Origin: Nakamurella endophytica | Lineage (GTDB): Bacteria > Actinomycetota > Actinomycetes > Mycobacteriales > Nakamurellaceae | Assembly (NCBI RefSeq): GCF_014646215.1 | Contig: NZ_BMNA01000001.1 | Span: 100,442-164,441, forward strand | DNA length: 64,000 nt | Reading direction: 5' to 3' | Part shown: positions 24,024 through 33,388 of the stretch, piece after piece | How the letters are laid out: each line of letters begins with the position of its first letter | How positions within the stretch are numbered: position 1 is the first letter of the stretch | Program-made: the position numbers and the translations under genes | The notes under the pieces: generated by a model | Databases searched by the model: none | Told to the model about the DNA's origin: nothing | The model's input: only the letters and a program-made list of their open reading frames with translations

Positions 24024-25637
24024 CGCGGTCGCGCTCCCCGCTCCGCCGGGGTCACCAGCCCCGTCACCGGTGCGGTCCGCGGCCCGGTCGTCGCGCGAGT
24101 CCGGCCCGGCGGGCACGAACCGCCGCGTCCACACCCCGTGCTCCCCCGCCGTCGTGCCGGACGAGCCGACGATCAGCAGGCACCGCATGTCCACCACGGC
24201 CGGGTCCAGCCCGCCGAGCGTGGTGACGACCAGTTCCTCGCCGTCCCGGCCCACGTCGCGGCCGATCACCACCGGCACGTCCGGCGACCGGTGCGCCAGC
24301 AGCACGTCGCGCATCCGGGCCACCTGGCCGGTGCGGCTGCGCGAGGCGGGGTTGTAGACCGCCAGCACCAGGTCGGCCGCGGCCACCGCGGCCAACCGCC
24401 GCTCGACGACGGGCCACGGCTTGAGCCGGTCGGACAGCGAGAGGACCGCGTAGTCCCCACCCAGCGGCGCACCGGCGCGGGCCGCCACGGCCTGCGCCGC
24501 GGTCACCCCGGGCAGCACCCGCACCGGGACGTCGCGGTACCGGCCGGCGGTGTCGCCGTCGAGGACCTCGAAGACGGCGGACGCCATCCCGAACACACCG
24601 GCGTCGCCGCCGGACACCACGGCCACCGGGTCGCCGGCCAGGGCCAGCTCCAGCGCGTGCCGCGCCCGGTCCAGCTCGACGGTGTTCCCGGACGCGTGTC
24701 GCTGCAGGCCCTCCCGCTGCGGCACCCGCGAGACGTACGGCGCGTAGCCGACGACGTGCCGGACCTGCCCGAGAGCCGTGTCCACCTCCGGTGTGCGCCA
24801 GCCGTCGGGCCCGGGTCCCAGTCCCACCACCAGCACCGGGCCGGGTGGCGCGCCGGTGGCCGGGCCAGGGTCGGCGGGAGCCGGTGCGGCCGCACCGGTC
24901 TCCGCGGCCCGCGCCAGCCGCCGGTCGGCGCCCGGCACCAGCACCATCGAGAAGTACGGCACCGCATCGGGATCCACGTCCCCCGCCGGCAGCACCCGCT
25001 GGCCCGCGGTCGAAGCCCGCTCCACGTACACCGCGTCGTCGAGCCGGCCCGCTTCTGCCAGGGCGGCCCGCACCGCCGGGAACGTCCGGCCCAGCTTGAG
25101 CACCGCCGCCCCCTGGGTGTCGGCCAACCGCCGGGCCAGTTCGGCGCGCGGGAGGGTGCCCGGCAACACGGTGAGGACGTCCTCGTGCCGCACCAGCGGC
25201 CGGGCGGCCGCCGCCGCCGCGCCGGACACCGACGTCACCCCCGGCACCACCTCGGCCGGGAAGGTCGGCGCCAGCCGGTCGTGCAGGTACATGTACGAGC
25301 CGTAGAACAAGGGGTCGCCCTCGCAGAGCACCACGACGGTCCGGCCCGCCGCCAGGTGGACCGCGAGCCGGGCGGCGGACCGGTCGTAGAAGTCGTCGAT
25401 GGCACCGGGATAGCCGCCGGGGTGGTCGATGTCGCCGGTGGTGACCGGGTACACCAGCGGCTCCTCGGCGACGCCCGCGGGCAGCAGCTCCGCGGCGATC
25501 GACCGGGCGATCGACCGGCCGTGCGTCCCGGAGAAGTAGGCCACCACGTCCGCGGCCCCGATCAGCCGGGCGGCCTTGCGGGTCACCAGCTCCGGGTCGC
25601 CCGGACCGAGGCCGACGCCGTACAGCGCGCCCGTCAC
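23991..25637 (-). CDS. cobIJ: Fused precorrin-2 C20-methyltransferase and precorrin-3B C17-methyltransferase
   Basis: A 548-residue fusion. The N-terminal half is CobI (LYGVGLGPGDPELVTRKAARL, VVLCEGDPLFYGSYMYLHDRL, VVPGVTSVSGAAA), which methylates C20 of precorrin-2. After an Ala/Pro-rich linker, the C-terminal half is CobJ (VVGLGPGPDGWRTPEV, VSGGDAGVFGMASAVFEV, VYNPASRSRTGQ), which methylates C17 with ring contraction of precorrin-3B. M. tuberculosis has the same CobIJ fusion. GTG 25637 overlaps the cobH stop (GTGA). The C-terminal tail is a Gly/Ala-rich extension. Confidence 0.95.
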   Translation of the reverse strand: MTGALYGVGLGPGDPELVTRKAARLIGAADVVAYFSGTHGRSIARSIAAELLPAGVAEEPLVYPVTTGDIDHPGGYPGAIDDFYDRSAARLAVHLAAGRTVVVLCEGDPLFYGSYMYLHDRLAPTFPAEVVPGVTSVSGAAAAAARPLVRHEDVLTVLPGTLPRAELARRLADTQGAAVLKLGRTFPAVRAALAEAGRLDDAVYVERASTAGQRVLPAGDVDPDAVPYFSMVLVPGADRRLARAAETGAAAPAPADPGPATGAPPGPVLVVGLGPGPDGWRTPEVDTALGQVRHVVGYAPYVSRVPQREGLQRHASGNTVELDRARHALELALAGDPVAVVSGGDAGVFGMASAVFEVLDGDTAGRYRDVPVRVLPGVTAAQAVAARAGAPLGGDYAVLSLSDRLKPWPVVERRLAAVAAADLVLAVYNPASRSRTGQVARMRDVLLAHRSPDVPVVIGRDVGRDGEELVVTTLGGLDPAVVDMRCLLIVGSSGTTAGEHGVWTRRFVPAGPDSRDDRAADRTGDGAGDPGGAGSATAPTGAAAVLRR

Positions 25638-26317
25638 AGCTCCTCCTCGCGGGCCAGGGCGTTCACCGCGGATCCGGCCATCGCCGACCCGCCGCGGCGG
25701 CCGAGCACGGTCAGGTACGGGACGCCCGCGCCGTCCTCGACCAGGGCCTGCTTGGACTCCGCCGCCCCGATGAAACCCACCGGCACCCCGATCACCGCAG
25801 CGGGCCGCGGGGCGCCGTCGGCCAGCAGCTCCAGCAGGTGGAACAGCGCGGTCGGCGCGTTGCCGATGGCCACCACCGCACCGGCGAGCCGGTCGCCCCA
25901 CACCGACACGGCCGCCGCGGAGCGGGTGGTGCCCCAGCGGCGCGCCAGTTCCGGCACCGCGGGATCGTCCAGCAGACACAGCACCTCGTTGCCGGCGGGC
26001 AGCCGCCGGCGGGTGACGCCGGCGGCGACCATGTGGGCGTCGGTGAGGACCGGCGCACCGGCCCGCAGCGCCGAGCGGGCCGCCCCCACCAGGTCGGGGT
26101 GGATGCGCAGGTCCCGGGGCAGGTCCGTCTGGCCGCAGGCGTGCACCATCCGCACCGCGACCGTGCGCGCGTCCTCCGGCAACCCGGACAGGTCCGTCTC
26201 GGCGCGGATGGTGGCGAAGGACCGGCGGTAGATCTCGTCCCCCGAGGTCACGTAGTCGTGGCGCCGGGTCGGCGGCCGCAGCGCGCCGTACCCGTGGTCC
26301 GCCGGCACGTCGCTCAC
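25634..26317 (-). CDS. cobH: Precorrin-8X methylmutase
   Basis: CobH moves the methyl group from C11 to C12 of precorrin-8X, forming hydrogenobyrinate. The 227-residue product has the catalytic-histidine region AVRMVHACGQTDLPRDL, VLTDAHMVAAGV, AIGNAPTALFHLLEL and GVPVGFIGAAESKQAL, which match the family closely. GTG 26317 overlaps the cobG stop and the gene's own stop overlaps cobIJ, so all three are translationally coupled. Confidence 0.96.
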   Translation of the reverse strand: MSDVPADHGYGALRPPTRRHDYVTSGDEIYRRSFATIRAETDLSGLPEDARTVAVRMVHACGQTDLPRDLRIHPDLVGAARSALRAGAPVLTDAHMVAAGVTRRRLPAGNEVLCLLDDPAVPELARRWGTTRSAAAVSVWGDRLAGAVVAIGNAPTALFHLLELLADGAPRPAAVIGVPVGFIGAAESKQALVEDGAGVPYLTVLGRRGGSAMAGSAVNALAREEEL

Positions 26318-27435
26318 CCGGTCACCCGCAGCTCCCGGTGCGGCCCGGCCGGGACGCCGCACCGCCGCTCGCAGCCCACGACGTGCACCGGCAGGTCCGT
26401 GGGCCGGCGCGCGGCCGCCAGGGACCGGGCGGGTGTGCGGGTGTCGCCGGCCGACCGGACGCAGCCCGGGGCGCCCGTGCAGGCCGTCACGCCGCGCCAT
26501 CCCGACGCCGGGTCGACGACCCAGCCGGCCGCTCCGAGGGTGTCCAGCACCTCCGCCGAGCGCCCGGCCGGCAGGTCCGCGACGACGACGGACCGCCACG
26601 GCGTCACGACCAGCCGGTCCCCGCCGGCGGCGGCCGCCCGGACCACCGCCGCGGACCGCGCCGGGTCGACCAGTCCGAGCGGCGCGAGCGCCACCACCGC
26701 ATGGTGGCCGTCCCGCTGCACCAGCAGGCCCGGCGCCGGCGCGGGATCCGCCGTGCCGGCGGACTCGGCGGGCAGCGGCCGGCCACCGAGCTCGACCCCG
26801 CGCCCCGGCAGGTCGCGGACCTGCCACGCGTCCCCACGGACGGCCAGGAAGCGGTGCGCCAGGGCGACCAGCGCGGCCGCGGCGTCGGTCACCGGCACCC
26901 GCTCCCCGGCGAGGGCGCCGATGCGCAGCCGCACCGTCCCGCGGTCCAGCGCCCGCACGCCCAGGTCGCCGGGCAGGCCGGCCAGGTCGCCCCGGTCGTC
27001 GACGGTGAACAGGAAGCGGCCGGACAGCGCGGCCAGCTCGGGGTCGGCGCAGAGCAGCGCGTCGAGCCGGTCCACGACGGGGCGCAGGTCCGCGCGGCCG
27101 CCGACCCGACCGGTGAGCGGCGAGCACAGGATGGACCGCACCCGGTCGTGCGTGCGCGACGGCAGCAGCCCGGCCGCGACGACGGTGCCCACCAGCTCGT
27201 CCGGCGCGGCGCCGCCCGGTCCGGGCCGGATGCCGCGGATCTGCAGCCCGCCGCGCCCGGTCAGGGCCACGTCGCCGTCGCCGAAACGCGCCGCGGCACC
27301 GGCGACGACCTGCCAGGCCCGGCCGGTCATCCGGCCGCCCGGGACCTTGATCCGCACCAGCGCGCCGTCCGCCGCCAGGTGCAGGCGGAGCAACCCGGGG
27401 CAGCGGTCGGCTGCCGGGCGGAGCATGGCGGTCAC
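26314..27435 (-). CDS. cobG: Precorrin-3B synthase
   Basis: CobG is the iron-sulfur/heme-like mono-oxygenase of the aerobic pathway that hydroxylates C20 of precorrin-3A and forms the gamma-lactone. The 373-residue product is nitrite/sulfite-reductase-like, with the ferredoxin-like VALTGRGGLQIRGI block. Cysteines that should bind the 4Fe-4S cluster lie in TACTGAPGC and VVGCERRCG near the C-terminus. Its presence, with cobN and cobF, marks the oxygen-dependent route. GTG 27435 is preferred; ATG 27426 is a close alternative. Confidence 0.92.
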   Translation of the reverse strand: MTAMLRPAADRCPGLLRLHLAADGALVRIKVPGGRMTGRAWQVVAGAAARFGDGDVALTGRGGLQIRGIRPGPGGAAPDELVGTVVAAGLLPSRTHDRVRSILCSPLTGRVGGRADLRPVVDRLDALLCADPELAALSGRFLFTVDDRGDLAGLPGDLGVRALDRGTVRLRIGALAGERVPVTDAAAALVALAHRFLAVRGDAWQVRDLPGRGVELGGRPLPAESAGTADPAPAPGLLVQRDGHHAVVALAPLGLVDPARSAAVVRAAAAGGDRLVVTPWRSVVVADLPAGRSAEVLDTLGAAGWVVDPASGWRGVTACTGAPGCVRSAGDTRTPARSLAAARRPTDLPVHVVGCERRCGVPAGPHRELRVTG

Positions 27436-27510
27436 CCGGCCATCGTGACACGGGCACGCAGCAGCCCGGACCGCCGTGCGGACGCCGCCCGGTCCGGCAG
27501 GATCGGCGTC

Positions 27511-28431
27511 GTGACGGATCCCGCCAGGTCCCGGCCGGTCGACGGCTTCCGGCTCGCCTACGACGTCGACACCGCTGCAGCAGGCGGCCCGCCCGCGGTG
27601 CTGCTGCTGCACGGCTGGCCCGGCAGCCGCCGCGACCACCGGCACGTCGCCGCGCTGCTGTCCGGCCGCACCCGGACCGTGGTGCCGGACCTGCGTGGCT
27701 TCGGCGAGTCGGACAAGCACCCCGGGCCGCCGCTCCAGCTGTACAGCGCGGCGGCGCAGGCCCGGTCCGTGCTGGCCCTGCTGGACGAGCTCGGCGTCGA
27801 GCGTGCCGTGATCGGCGGCTACGACGTCGGCAGCCGGGTCGCCCAGGAGATCGTCCGGAGTCACCCCGAGCGGATGGCCGGGCTGGTGCTGACGCCGCCG
27901 CTGCCGGGTGCCGGCGAGCGTCTGCTCGCACCGTCGGTGCAGCAGCAGTTCTGGTACCAGGCGCTGCACCGGCTGCCGTTGGCCGTCGAGCTGCTGGACG
28001 GCCGGCCGGACGCGGTACGGGCCTACCTGCGGCACTTCTGGGAGCACTGGTCCGGGCCGGGCTTTCGGATGGACCCGCAGGACCTGGATCGGCTCGTCGA
28101 GCTCTACGGCGCGCCGGGGGCGTTCACCGCCTCCATCGCCTGGTACCGGTCCCGTCCGGGGCCCGCGTCCAGCGCGGGCGACCGGCCGCCGGCGGTGGCG
28201 GACCGGCTGGCGACCCCGGTGGAGGTGCTGTGGCCCGCGCTGGACCCGCTGTTCCCCGCCGACTGGGCCGACCGGCTCGACCAGTGGTACGCCGACGCCC
28301 GGGTCACGGTGCTGCCGGACGTCGGGCACTTCGTCCCGGTCGAGGCGCCGGCGGCCTTTGCGGACGCCGTCGAACGGCTGCTGGAGCGCGTCGGCCGACC
28401 CGGACCGCCGGTGGCACGGCGTCCGGGGTGA
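27511..28431 (+). CDS. Alpha/beta hydrolase, epoxide-hydrolase-like
   Basis: A 306-residue alpha/beta-hydrolase. The oxyanion region is LLLHGWPGSRRDHRHV. The nucleophile elbow is IGGYDVGSRVAQE, where the nucleophile is aspartate rather than serine, pointing to epoxide hydrolases or haloacid/haloalkane-type enzymes. The late acid is near ALDPLFP and the histidine is in VGHFVPVEAP. Start GTG 27511; the large open frame upstream is antisense to cobG and not protein. It is divergent from cobG and followed by the cobN riboswitch, with no evident role in B12 synthesis. Confidence 0.85.
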   Translation: MTDPARSRPVDGFRLAYDVDTAAAGGPPAVLLLHGWPGSRRDHRHVAALLSGRTRTVVPDLRGFGESDKHPGPPLQLYSAAAQARSVLALLDELGVERAVIGGYDVGSRVAQEIVRSHPERMAGLVLTPPLPGAGERLLAPSVQQQFWYQALHRLPLAVELLDGRPDAVRAYLRHFWEHWSGPGFRMDPQDLDRLVELYGAPGAFTASIAWYRSRPGPASSAGDRPPAVADRLATPVEVLWPALDPLFPADWADRLDQWYADARVTVLPDVGHFVPVEAPAAFADAVERLLERVGRPGPPVARRPG

Positions 28432-28459
28432 CCGGGCCGGCGCCGCTTGACGGTCCGGG

Positions 28460-28700
28460 TGTCCGGCGACGACAGTGGACGTGCACCCCCATCTCCACGC
28501 ATCCCAGCACGCCGCAGCCCCCAGGAACCCGGTGCGAATCCGGGACGGCCTGAGCCACTGTGACCGGGGAGCGGACCTCGACGTGTGCCGCCCCCGCGGC
28601 GGCGCACCGCCACACCGGCACGCCGGCTGCCCGCAGCCGCCACGACCGGGGGAAGGCGCAGGGGCGAGCGACGATCCGGCAGTCAGGACACTGGCCTGCG
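28460..28700 (+). promoter_or_regulatory. Cobalamin riboswitch upstream of cobN
   Basis: The core reads CCAGGAACCCGGTGCGAATC at 28521-28540, followed by CGGGACGGCCTGAGCCACTGTGA to 28563. The B12 box GCAGTCAGGACACTGGCCTG lies at 28679-28698. About 115 bases separate core and box, more than in the other two copies, so a large variable stem is present. The whole 311-bp gap between the hydrolase and cobN is filled by this element and its flanks. Confidence 0.92.
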
Positions 28701-28742
28701 GTCCGTCCACACCGGTCCCAGGCCCGGTGAGAGAGGCCTCCC

Positions 28743-31700
28743 GTGCCGCGCATCGCCCTGCTGTCGACGTCCGACACCGACCTGCTGTCCGCCCGCGTCA
28801 GCGGCGCCGGGTACACCCTGGCCAACCCGGCACGACTGGACCCGGCCGCCGACCTGCCTGCCGTGCTCGCCGGCGCGGACGTCGTGGTGGTGCGCATCCT
28901 GGGCACCGCCCGCAGCTGGCAGGACGGTCTGGACGAGCTGCGCCGCATCGGCCTGCCGACGGTCGTGATCGGCGGCGAGCGCACCCCGGACGCGGAACTG
29001 ATGCGGCTGTCGACGGTGCCGGTCGGCACCGCCGCCCAGGTGCACCGCTACCTGGCCGAGGGCGGCGCCACCAACCTGGCGCAGCTGCACGCCTTCCTGT
29101 CGGACACGGTGCTGCTCACCGGCGACGGCTTCGAGCCGCCGGCCCGCATGCCGGACTGGGGTCTGCTGGACCGGCCGGCACCGGCCGAGCCGGCGGGCGG
29201 CGCCCGACGCCCGCGCGTCGGCGTGCTGTTCTACCGCGCCCACCAGCTGTCCGGGAACACCGCCTTCGTGCACGCCCTGGCCGACGAGATCGACCGCAGG
29301 GGCGGCACCGCCGTGCCGATCTTCTGCGCCTCGCTGCGGGCCGCGCCCGCCGACCTGCTCGCCGAGCTGGGCCGGTGCGACGTGCTGGTGGTCACCGTGC
29401 TGGCCGCCGGCGGCACCCGCCCGGCGGGCGCCTCGGCCGGCGAGGACGACGGCAGCTGGGACGTCTCGACGCTGGCGGCGCTGGGCATCCCGATCCTGCA
29501 GGGCCTGTGCCTGACCGGCAGCCGGCAGGTGTGGGCGGAGGCGTCCGAGGGCCTGTCGCCGCTGGACGTCGCGACGCAGGTGGCGGTCCCCGAGTTCGAC
29601 GGGCGGCTGATCACCGTGCCGTTCTCGTTCAAGGAGGTCGACCCGCTCGACGACGCCGCGCTCCCCCGCTACGTCGCCGACCCCGAGCGCTGCGGGCGGG
29701 TCGCGGGGATCGCGCTGGCCCACGCCCGGCTGCGGCACACCCCGCCCGCGCAGCGCCGGATCGCGCTGGTGCTGTCCGCCTACCCCACCAAGCACTCCCG
29801 GATCGGCAACGCGGTCGGGCTGGACACCCCGGTCTCGGCGATCCGGCTGCTGCGGGCGCTGCGGGACGCCGGCTACGACGTCGGTCCCGCGGAGCAGCTG
29901 CCGGGCGGTCCCGCACCGCTTCCTGGGCTGGGGCCGGTCGAGCCGGTCGACGGCGAGGACCCGGACACCACCCGGGGCAACGCCCTGATCCACGCCCTCA
30001 TCGACGCCGGCGGCCAGGACCCGGACTGGCTGACCCTGGACGCCACGGCCGACGGGCAGTCGGTCCGCATCCCGGCCGCCACCTACCGGCAGTGGCTGGA
30101 CGACCTGTCGCCCACCCTGCGCAGCGAGGTCGAGGCCGCCTGGGGACCTGCGCCGGGCGAGCTGTTCGTCGACCGGCGCACCGACGCGGACGGCGAGATC
30201 GTGCTGGCCGTCCTGCGGGCCGGCAATGTCGCCATCCTGGTGCAGCCGCCCCGCGGCTTCGGCGAGAACCCGGTCGCGATCTACCACGACCCGGACCTGG
30301 CACCGTCGCACCACTACCTGGCCGCGTACCGGTGGATCGAGCGCGACTTCGGCGCGCACGCGGTGGTGCACCTGGGCAAGCACGGGAACCTGGAGTGGCT
30401 GCCCGGCAAGAACGTGGGCATGTCCGCCGACTGCGGTACCGACGCCGCGCTCGGCGACCTGCCGCTGGTCTACCCGTTCCTGGTCAACGACCCCGGGGAG
30501 GGCACGCAGGCCAAGCGCAGGGCACACGCCACGATCGTCGACCACCTGGTGCCGCCCATGGCGCGGGCCGAGAGCTACGGCGACATCGCCCGTCTCGAGC
30601 AGCTGCTGGACGAGCATGCCGGGATCGCCGCGATGGACCCGGCGAAGCTGCCGGCGATCCGGGCGCAGATCTGGACCCTGATCCAGGCCGCCAAGCTCGA
30701 CCACGACCTGGGGCTCACGCAGGGGCGGCCGCACGACAGCGAGTTCGACGACTTCCTGCTGCACGTCGACGGCTGGCTGTGCGAGATCAAGGACGTGCAG
30801 ATCCGCGACGGGCTGCACGTGCTCGGCCAGCCGCCGGAGGGGTCCACCCGGGTCGACCTGGTGCTGGCGGTGCTGCGGGCCGGCCAGGTGTGGGGCGGCA
30901 CGGCCGGTGCCGTGCCGGGGTTGCGCGCGGCGCTCGGCCTCAAGGACGGGGCGGATCTGGCCGCGGTCGACGCCGCCGAGGCCAGGGCGCGAGAACTGGT
31001 GCAGGACATGGAGGACCGCGGGTGGCGGGTCGATGCCGTGCCGGACGTGGTGCGGTCCCGGCTCGGTGACGCGGATCCCGCCGTGGCCACCGTGCTGGCC
31101 TTCGCGGCGACGGAGGTGGTGCCCCGGCTCGCCGGGACCGCCGCCGAGCTGACCGCCGTGCTGCACGCGCTGGACGGTGGTTTCGTCGAGCCGGGGCCGT
31201 CCGGTTCGCCGCTGCGCGGCCTGGTCAACGTGCTGCCGACGGGCCGCAACTTCTACTCCGTCGACCCCAAGGCGGTCCCGTCCCGGCTGGCCTGGGAGAC
31301 CGGCAGCGCCATGGCCGCCTCGCTGGTGGACCGCTACCTGGCCGAGACCGGGACGTACCCGCGCTCGGTGGGCCTGTCGGTCTGGGGCACCTCCGCGATG
31401 CGGACGTCCGGCGACGACGTCGCCGAGGTGCTGGCCCTGCTCGGCGTGGTGCCGGTGTGGGACGAGGCGTCCCGGCGGGTCACCGACCTGTCCGTGCTGC
31501 CGCTGGCCGAACTGGGCCGGCCGCGCATCGACGTCACCGTGCGCATCTCCGGCTTCTTCCGCGACGCCTTCCCGCACGTGGTGGCCATGCTGGACGACGC
31601 GGTCCGGTTGGTCGCCGACCTCGACGAGGGCGACGACGAGAACTACGTGCGGGCACACACCCGGGCGGACCTGGCGGCGCACGGCGATGCGCGGCGGGCG

Positions 31701-32423
31701 ACGACCCGGATCTTCGGATCGATGCCCGGCTCCTACGGCGCCGGGCTGCTGCCGCTGCTGGAATCCGGGACCTGGCGCGACGACGCCGATCTCGCCGAGG
31801 TATACACGGCCTGGGGCGGGTACGCCTACGGCCGCGGCCTCGACGGCCGCGCGGCCACCGAGGACATGCAGGCCAACTACCGCCGGATCGCCGTGGCCGC
31901 CAAGAACACCGACAGCCGCGAGCACGACATCCTCGACTCCGACGACTACTTCCAGTACCACGGCGGCATGGTGGCGACGGTGCGGTCGCTGACCGGCACG
32001 GCCCCGCGGGCCTACGTCGGCGACTCGACCTCGCCGGACGCGGTCCGCACCCGCTCGCTGACCGAGGAGACCGCCCGGGTGTTCCGCGCGCGGGTGGTGA
32101 ACCCCCGGTGGATGGCGGCCATGCGGCGGCACGGCTACAAGGGCGCGTTCGAGATGGCCGCGACCGTCGACTACCTGTTCGGCTTCGACGCCACCACCGG
32201 GGTGGTCACCGACTGGATGTACGAGACCGTCGCCCGCACGTACGCTCTCGACCCCACCAACCGCGAGTTCCTGTCCCACGCCAATCCGTGGGCGCTGCGC
32301 GGCATGATCGAGCGGCTCACCGAGGCCGCCGACCGGGGCCTGTGGGCCGAGCCCGACCCGCAGACCCTGAGCGAGCTGCAGCAGTGCTACCTGGACGTCG
32401 AGGGCGACCTCGAGGACCGCTGA
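28743..32423 (+). CDS. cobN: Cobaltochelatase subunit CobN
   Basis: CobN is the large catalytic subunit that inserts cobalt into hydrogenobyrinic acid a,c-diamide, with ATP hydrolysis by an ID-type partner (18903-21032 here). The 1226-residue product is of full family length. It shows the BchH-like blocks VLLSAYPTKHSRIGNAVGLDTP, HLGKHGNLEWLPGKNVGMS, QVWGGTA and the late RNPRWM-type region (VVNPRWMAAMRRHGYKGAFE). GTG 28743 follows the riboswitch with a gagag ribosome site. It appears to be a single-gene transcript ending at the hairpin at 32430. Confidence 0.97.
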   Translation: MPRIALLSTSDTDLLSARVSGAGYTLANPARLDPAADLPAVLAGADVVVVRILGTARSWQDGLDELRRIGLPTVVIGGERTPDAELMRLSTVPVGTAAQVHRYLAEGGATNLAQLHAFLSDTVLLTGDGFEPPARMPDWGLLDRPAPAEPAGGARRPRVGVLFYRAHQLSGNTAFVHALADEIDRRGGTAVPIFCASLRAAPADLLAELGRCDVLVVTVLAAGGTRPAGASAGEDDGSWDVSTLAALGIPILQGLCLTGSRQVWAEASEGLSPLDVATQVAVPEFDGRLITVPFSFKEVDPLDDAALPRYVADPERCGRVAGIALAHARLRHTPPAQRRIALVLSAYPTKHSRIGNAVGLDTPVSAIRLLRALRDAGYDVGPAEQLPGGPAPLPGLGPVEPVDGEDPDTTRGNALIHALIDAGGQDPDWLTLDATADGQSVRIPAATYRQWLDDLSPTLRSEVEAAWGPAPGELFVDRRTDADGEIVLAVLRAGNVAILVQPPRGFGENPVAIYHDPDLAPSHHYLAAYRWIERDFGAHAVVHLGKHGNLEWLPGKNVGMSADCGTDAALGDLPLVYPFLVNDPGEGTQAKRRAHATIVDHLVPPMARAESYGDIARLEQLLDEHAGIAAMDPAKLPAIRAQIWTLIQAAKLDHDLGLTQGRPHDSEFDDFLLHVDGWLCEIKDVQIRDGLHVLGQPPEGSTRVDLVLAVLRAGQVWGGTAGAVPGLRAALGLKDGADLAAVDAAEARARELVQDMEDRGWRVDAVPDVVRSRLGDADPAVATVLAFAATEVVPRLAGTAAELTAVLHALDGGFVEPGPSGSPLRGLVNVLPTGRNFYSVDPKAVPSRLAWETGSAMAASLVDRYLAETGTYPRSVGLSVWGTSAMRTSGDDVAEVLALLGVVPVWDEASRRVTDLSVLPLAELGRPRIDVTVRISGFFRDAFPHVVAMLDDAVRLVADLDEGDDENYVRAHTRADLAAHGDARRATTRIFGSMPGSYGAGLLPLLESGTWRDDADLAEVYTAWGGYAYGRGLDGRAATEDMQANYRRIAVAAKNTDSREHDILDSDDYFQYHGGMVATVRSLTGTAPRAYVGDSTSPDAVRTRSLTEETARVFRARVVNPRWMAAMRRHGYKGAFEMAATVDYLFGFDATTGVVTDWMYETVARTYALDPTNREFLSHANPWALRGMIERLTEAADRGLWAEPDPQTLSELQQCYLDVEGDLEDR

Positions 32424-32429
32424 CACCGG

Positions 32430-32459
32430 CCGGTTCCGGAGATCCGCTCCGCGAACCGG
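32430..32459 (+). terminator. Terminator-like hairpin after cobN
   Basis: A 12-bp stem with a single bulged base begins seven bases after the cobN stop: 32430-32441 pairs with 32447-32459 around a five-base loop. There is no T-tract. Position and strength fit an actinobacterial intrinsic terminator. Confidence 0.6.
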
Positions 32460-32481
32460 ACGCGGCGCCCATACTTCCCGG

Positions 32482-33357
32482 GTGCCCGTCACTCGCCGCG
32501 CCGTGCTGATCGGAGCCGCCGCCACCCTCGTCGCGGGTGCCGGCGGCGCCGGCCTGGTGGAGGCCGGTGCCCTGCCGGGACGGGCCCGGCTGAACGCGCT
32601 GCTCGGGTTGGACGGCGGCGGCGGCGACATCCCGGACGTGGACCCGGGACCGACGGTTACCGGGTCCTGGCGCTCGGCCGCCCGCGGCACGGTCGTCGGC
32701 TGGTCCGTCTCCCGGCCGCCCGGGGTGACCGGCCCGCTGCCGGTGGCGGTCCTGCTGCACGGCCGGGACGCCGACCACAGCACCTCGTTCGAGCGGCTGG
32801 GATACGACCGGTTCCTGGCCGCCGCCACCGCTTCCGGCGTGCCGCCGTTCGCGCTGGCCACCGTCGACGGCGGCAACACCTACTGGCACCGGCGACGCTC
32901 CGGCGACGACCCGCAGCGGATGATCACCGACGAGTTCCTGCCGCTGCTGGCCCGGCAGGGGCTCCGGACCGGCCGGGTGGGCCTGGCCGGCTGGTCGATG
33001 GGCGGGTACGGGGCACTGCTGCTGGGCGAGACGCTGGGTCCCGCCCGGGTGGCGGCCGTGGCGGCGACGTCACCCGCGCTGTTCGCCGACTACCCGTCGT
33101 CCTCCGAGGTGGCCTTCGACGACGCGGACGACTTCCGCGCGCACGACGTGATCGCCGGCGCCGCCGCGCTGTCCGGCATCCCGGTGCGGGTCGACTGCGG
33201 CCGCGACGACCCGTTCGCCGACCAGGTCCGCCGGCTGCGCTCGGTGCTGCGGCCGGAACCGGCGGGCGCACTGTCGGCCGGCGAGCACACGGACGCCTTC
33301 TTCACCCGGGTCGCCCCGGACACCGTCGCGGCCCTGGGCAGCGCGCTGGCGACCTGA
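32482..33357 (+). CDS. Tat-exported alpha/beta hydrolase, esterase family
   Basis: A 291-residue protein. The N-terminus has a twin-arginine motif (TRRAVLIG) followed by an Ala/Gly-rich hydrophobic core, so it is probably exported. The mature part is a serine hydrolase: oxyanion strand VAVLLHGRDADH, nucleophile elbow LAGWSMGGYGALL, then an aspartate region (DCGRDDPFADQV) and a histidine near GEHTDAFF. Related proteins are acyl or mycolyl-type esterases, but the substrate is not evident. GTG 32482; upstream is the cobN terminator. Confidence 0.82.
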   Translation: MPVTRRAVLIGAAATLVAGAGGAGLVEAGALPGRARLNALLGLDGGGGDIPDVDPGPTVTGSWRSAARGTVVGWSVSRPPGVTGPLPVAVLLHGRDADHSTSFERLGYDRFLAAATASGVPPFALATVDGGNTYWHRRRSGDDPQRMITDEFLPLLARQGLRTGRVGLAGWSMGGYGALLLGETLGPARVAAVAATSPALFADYPSSSEVAFDDADDFRAHDVIAGAAALSGIPVRVDCGRDDPFADQVRRLRSVLRPEPAGALSAGEHTDAFFTRVAPDTVAALGSALAT

Positions 33358-33388
33358 CGCCGCGCCGTGCGGCCGTACCCTCGTCCGC

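Noticed and set aside
28683-32879. 1398-residue minus-strand open frame antisense to cobN
   Set aside because: It is a codon-phase shadow of cobN in GC-rich DNA; the translation is His/Arg/Val-rich with no motif and covers the riboswitch and the esterase start.
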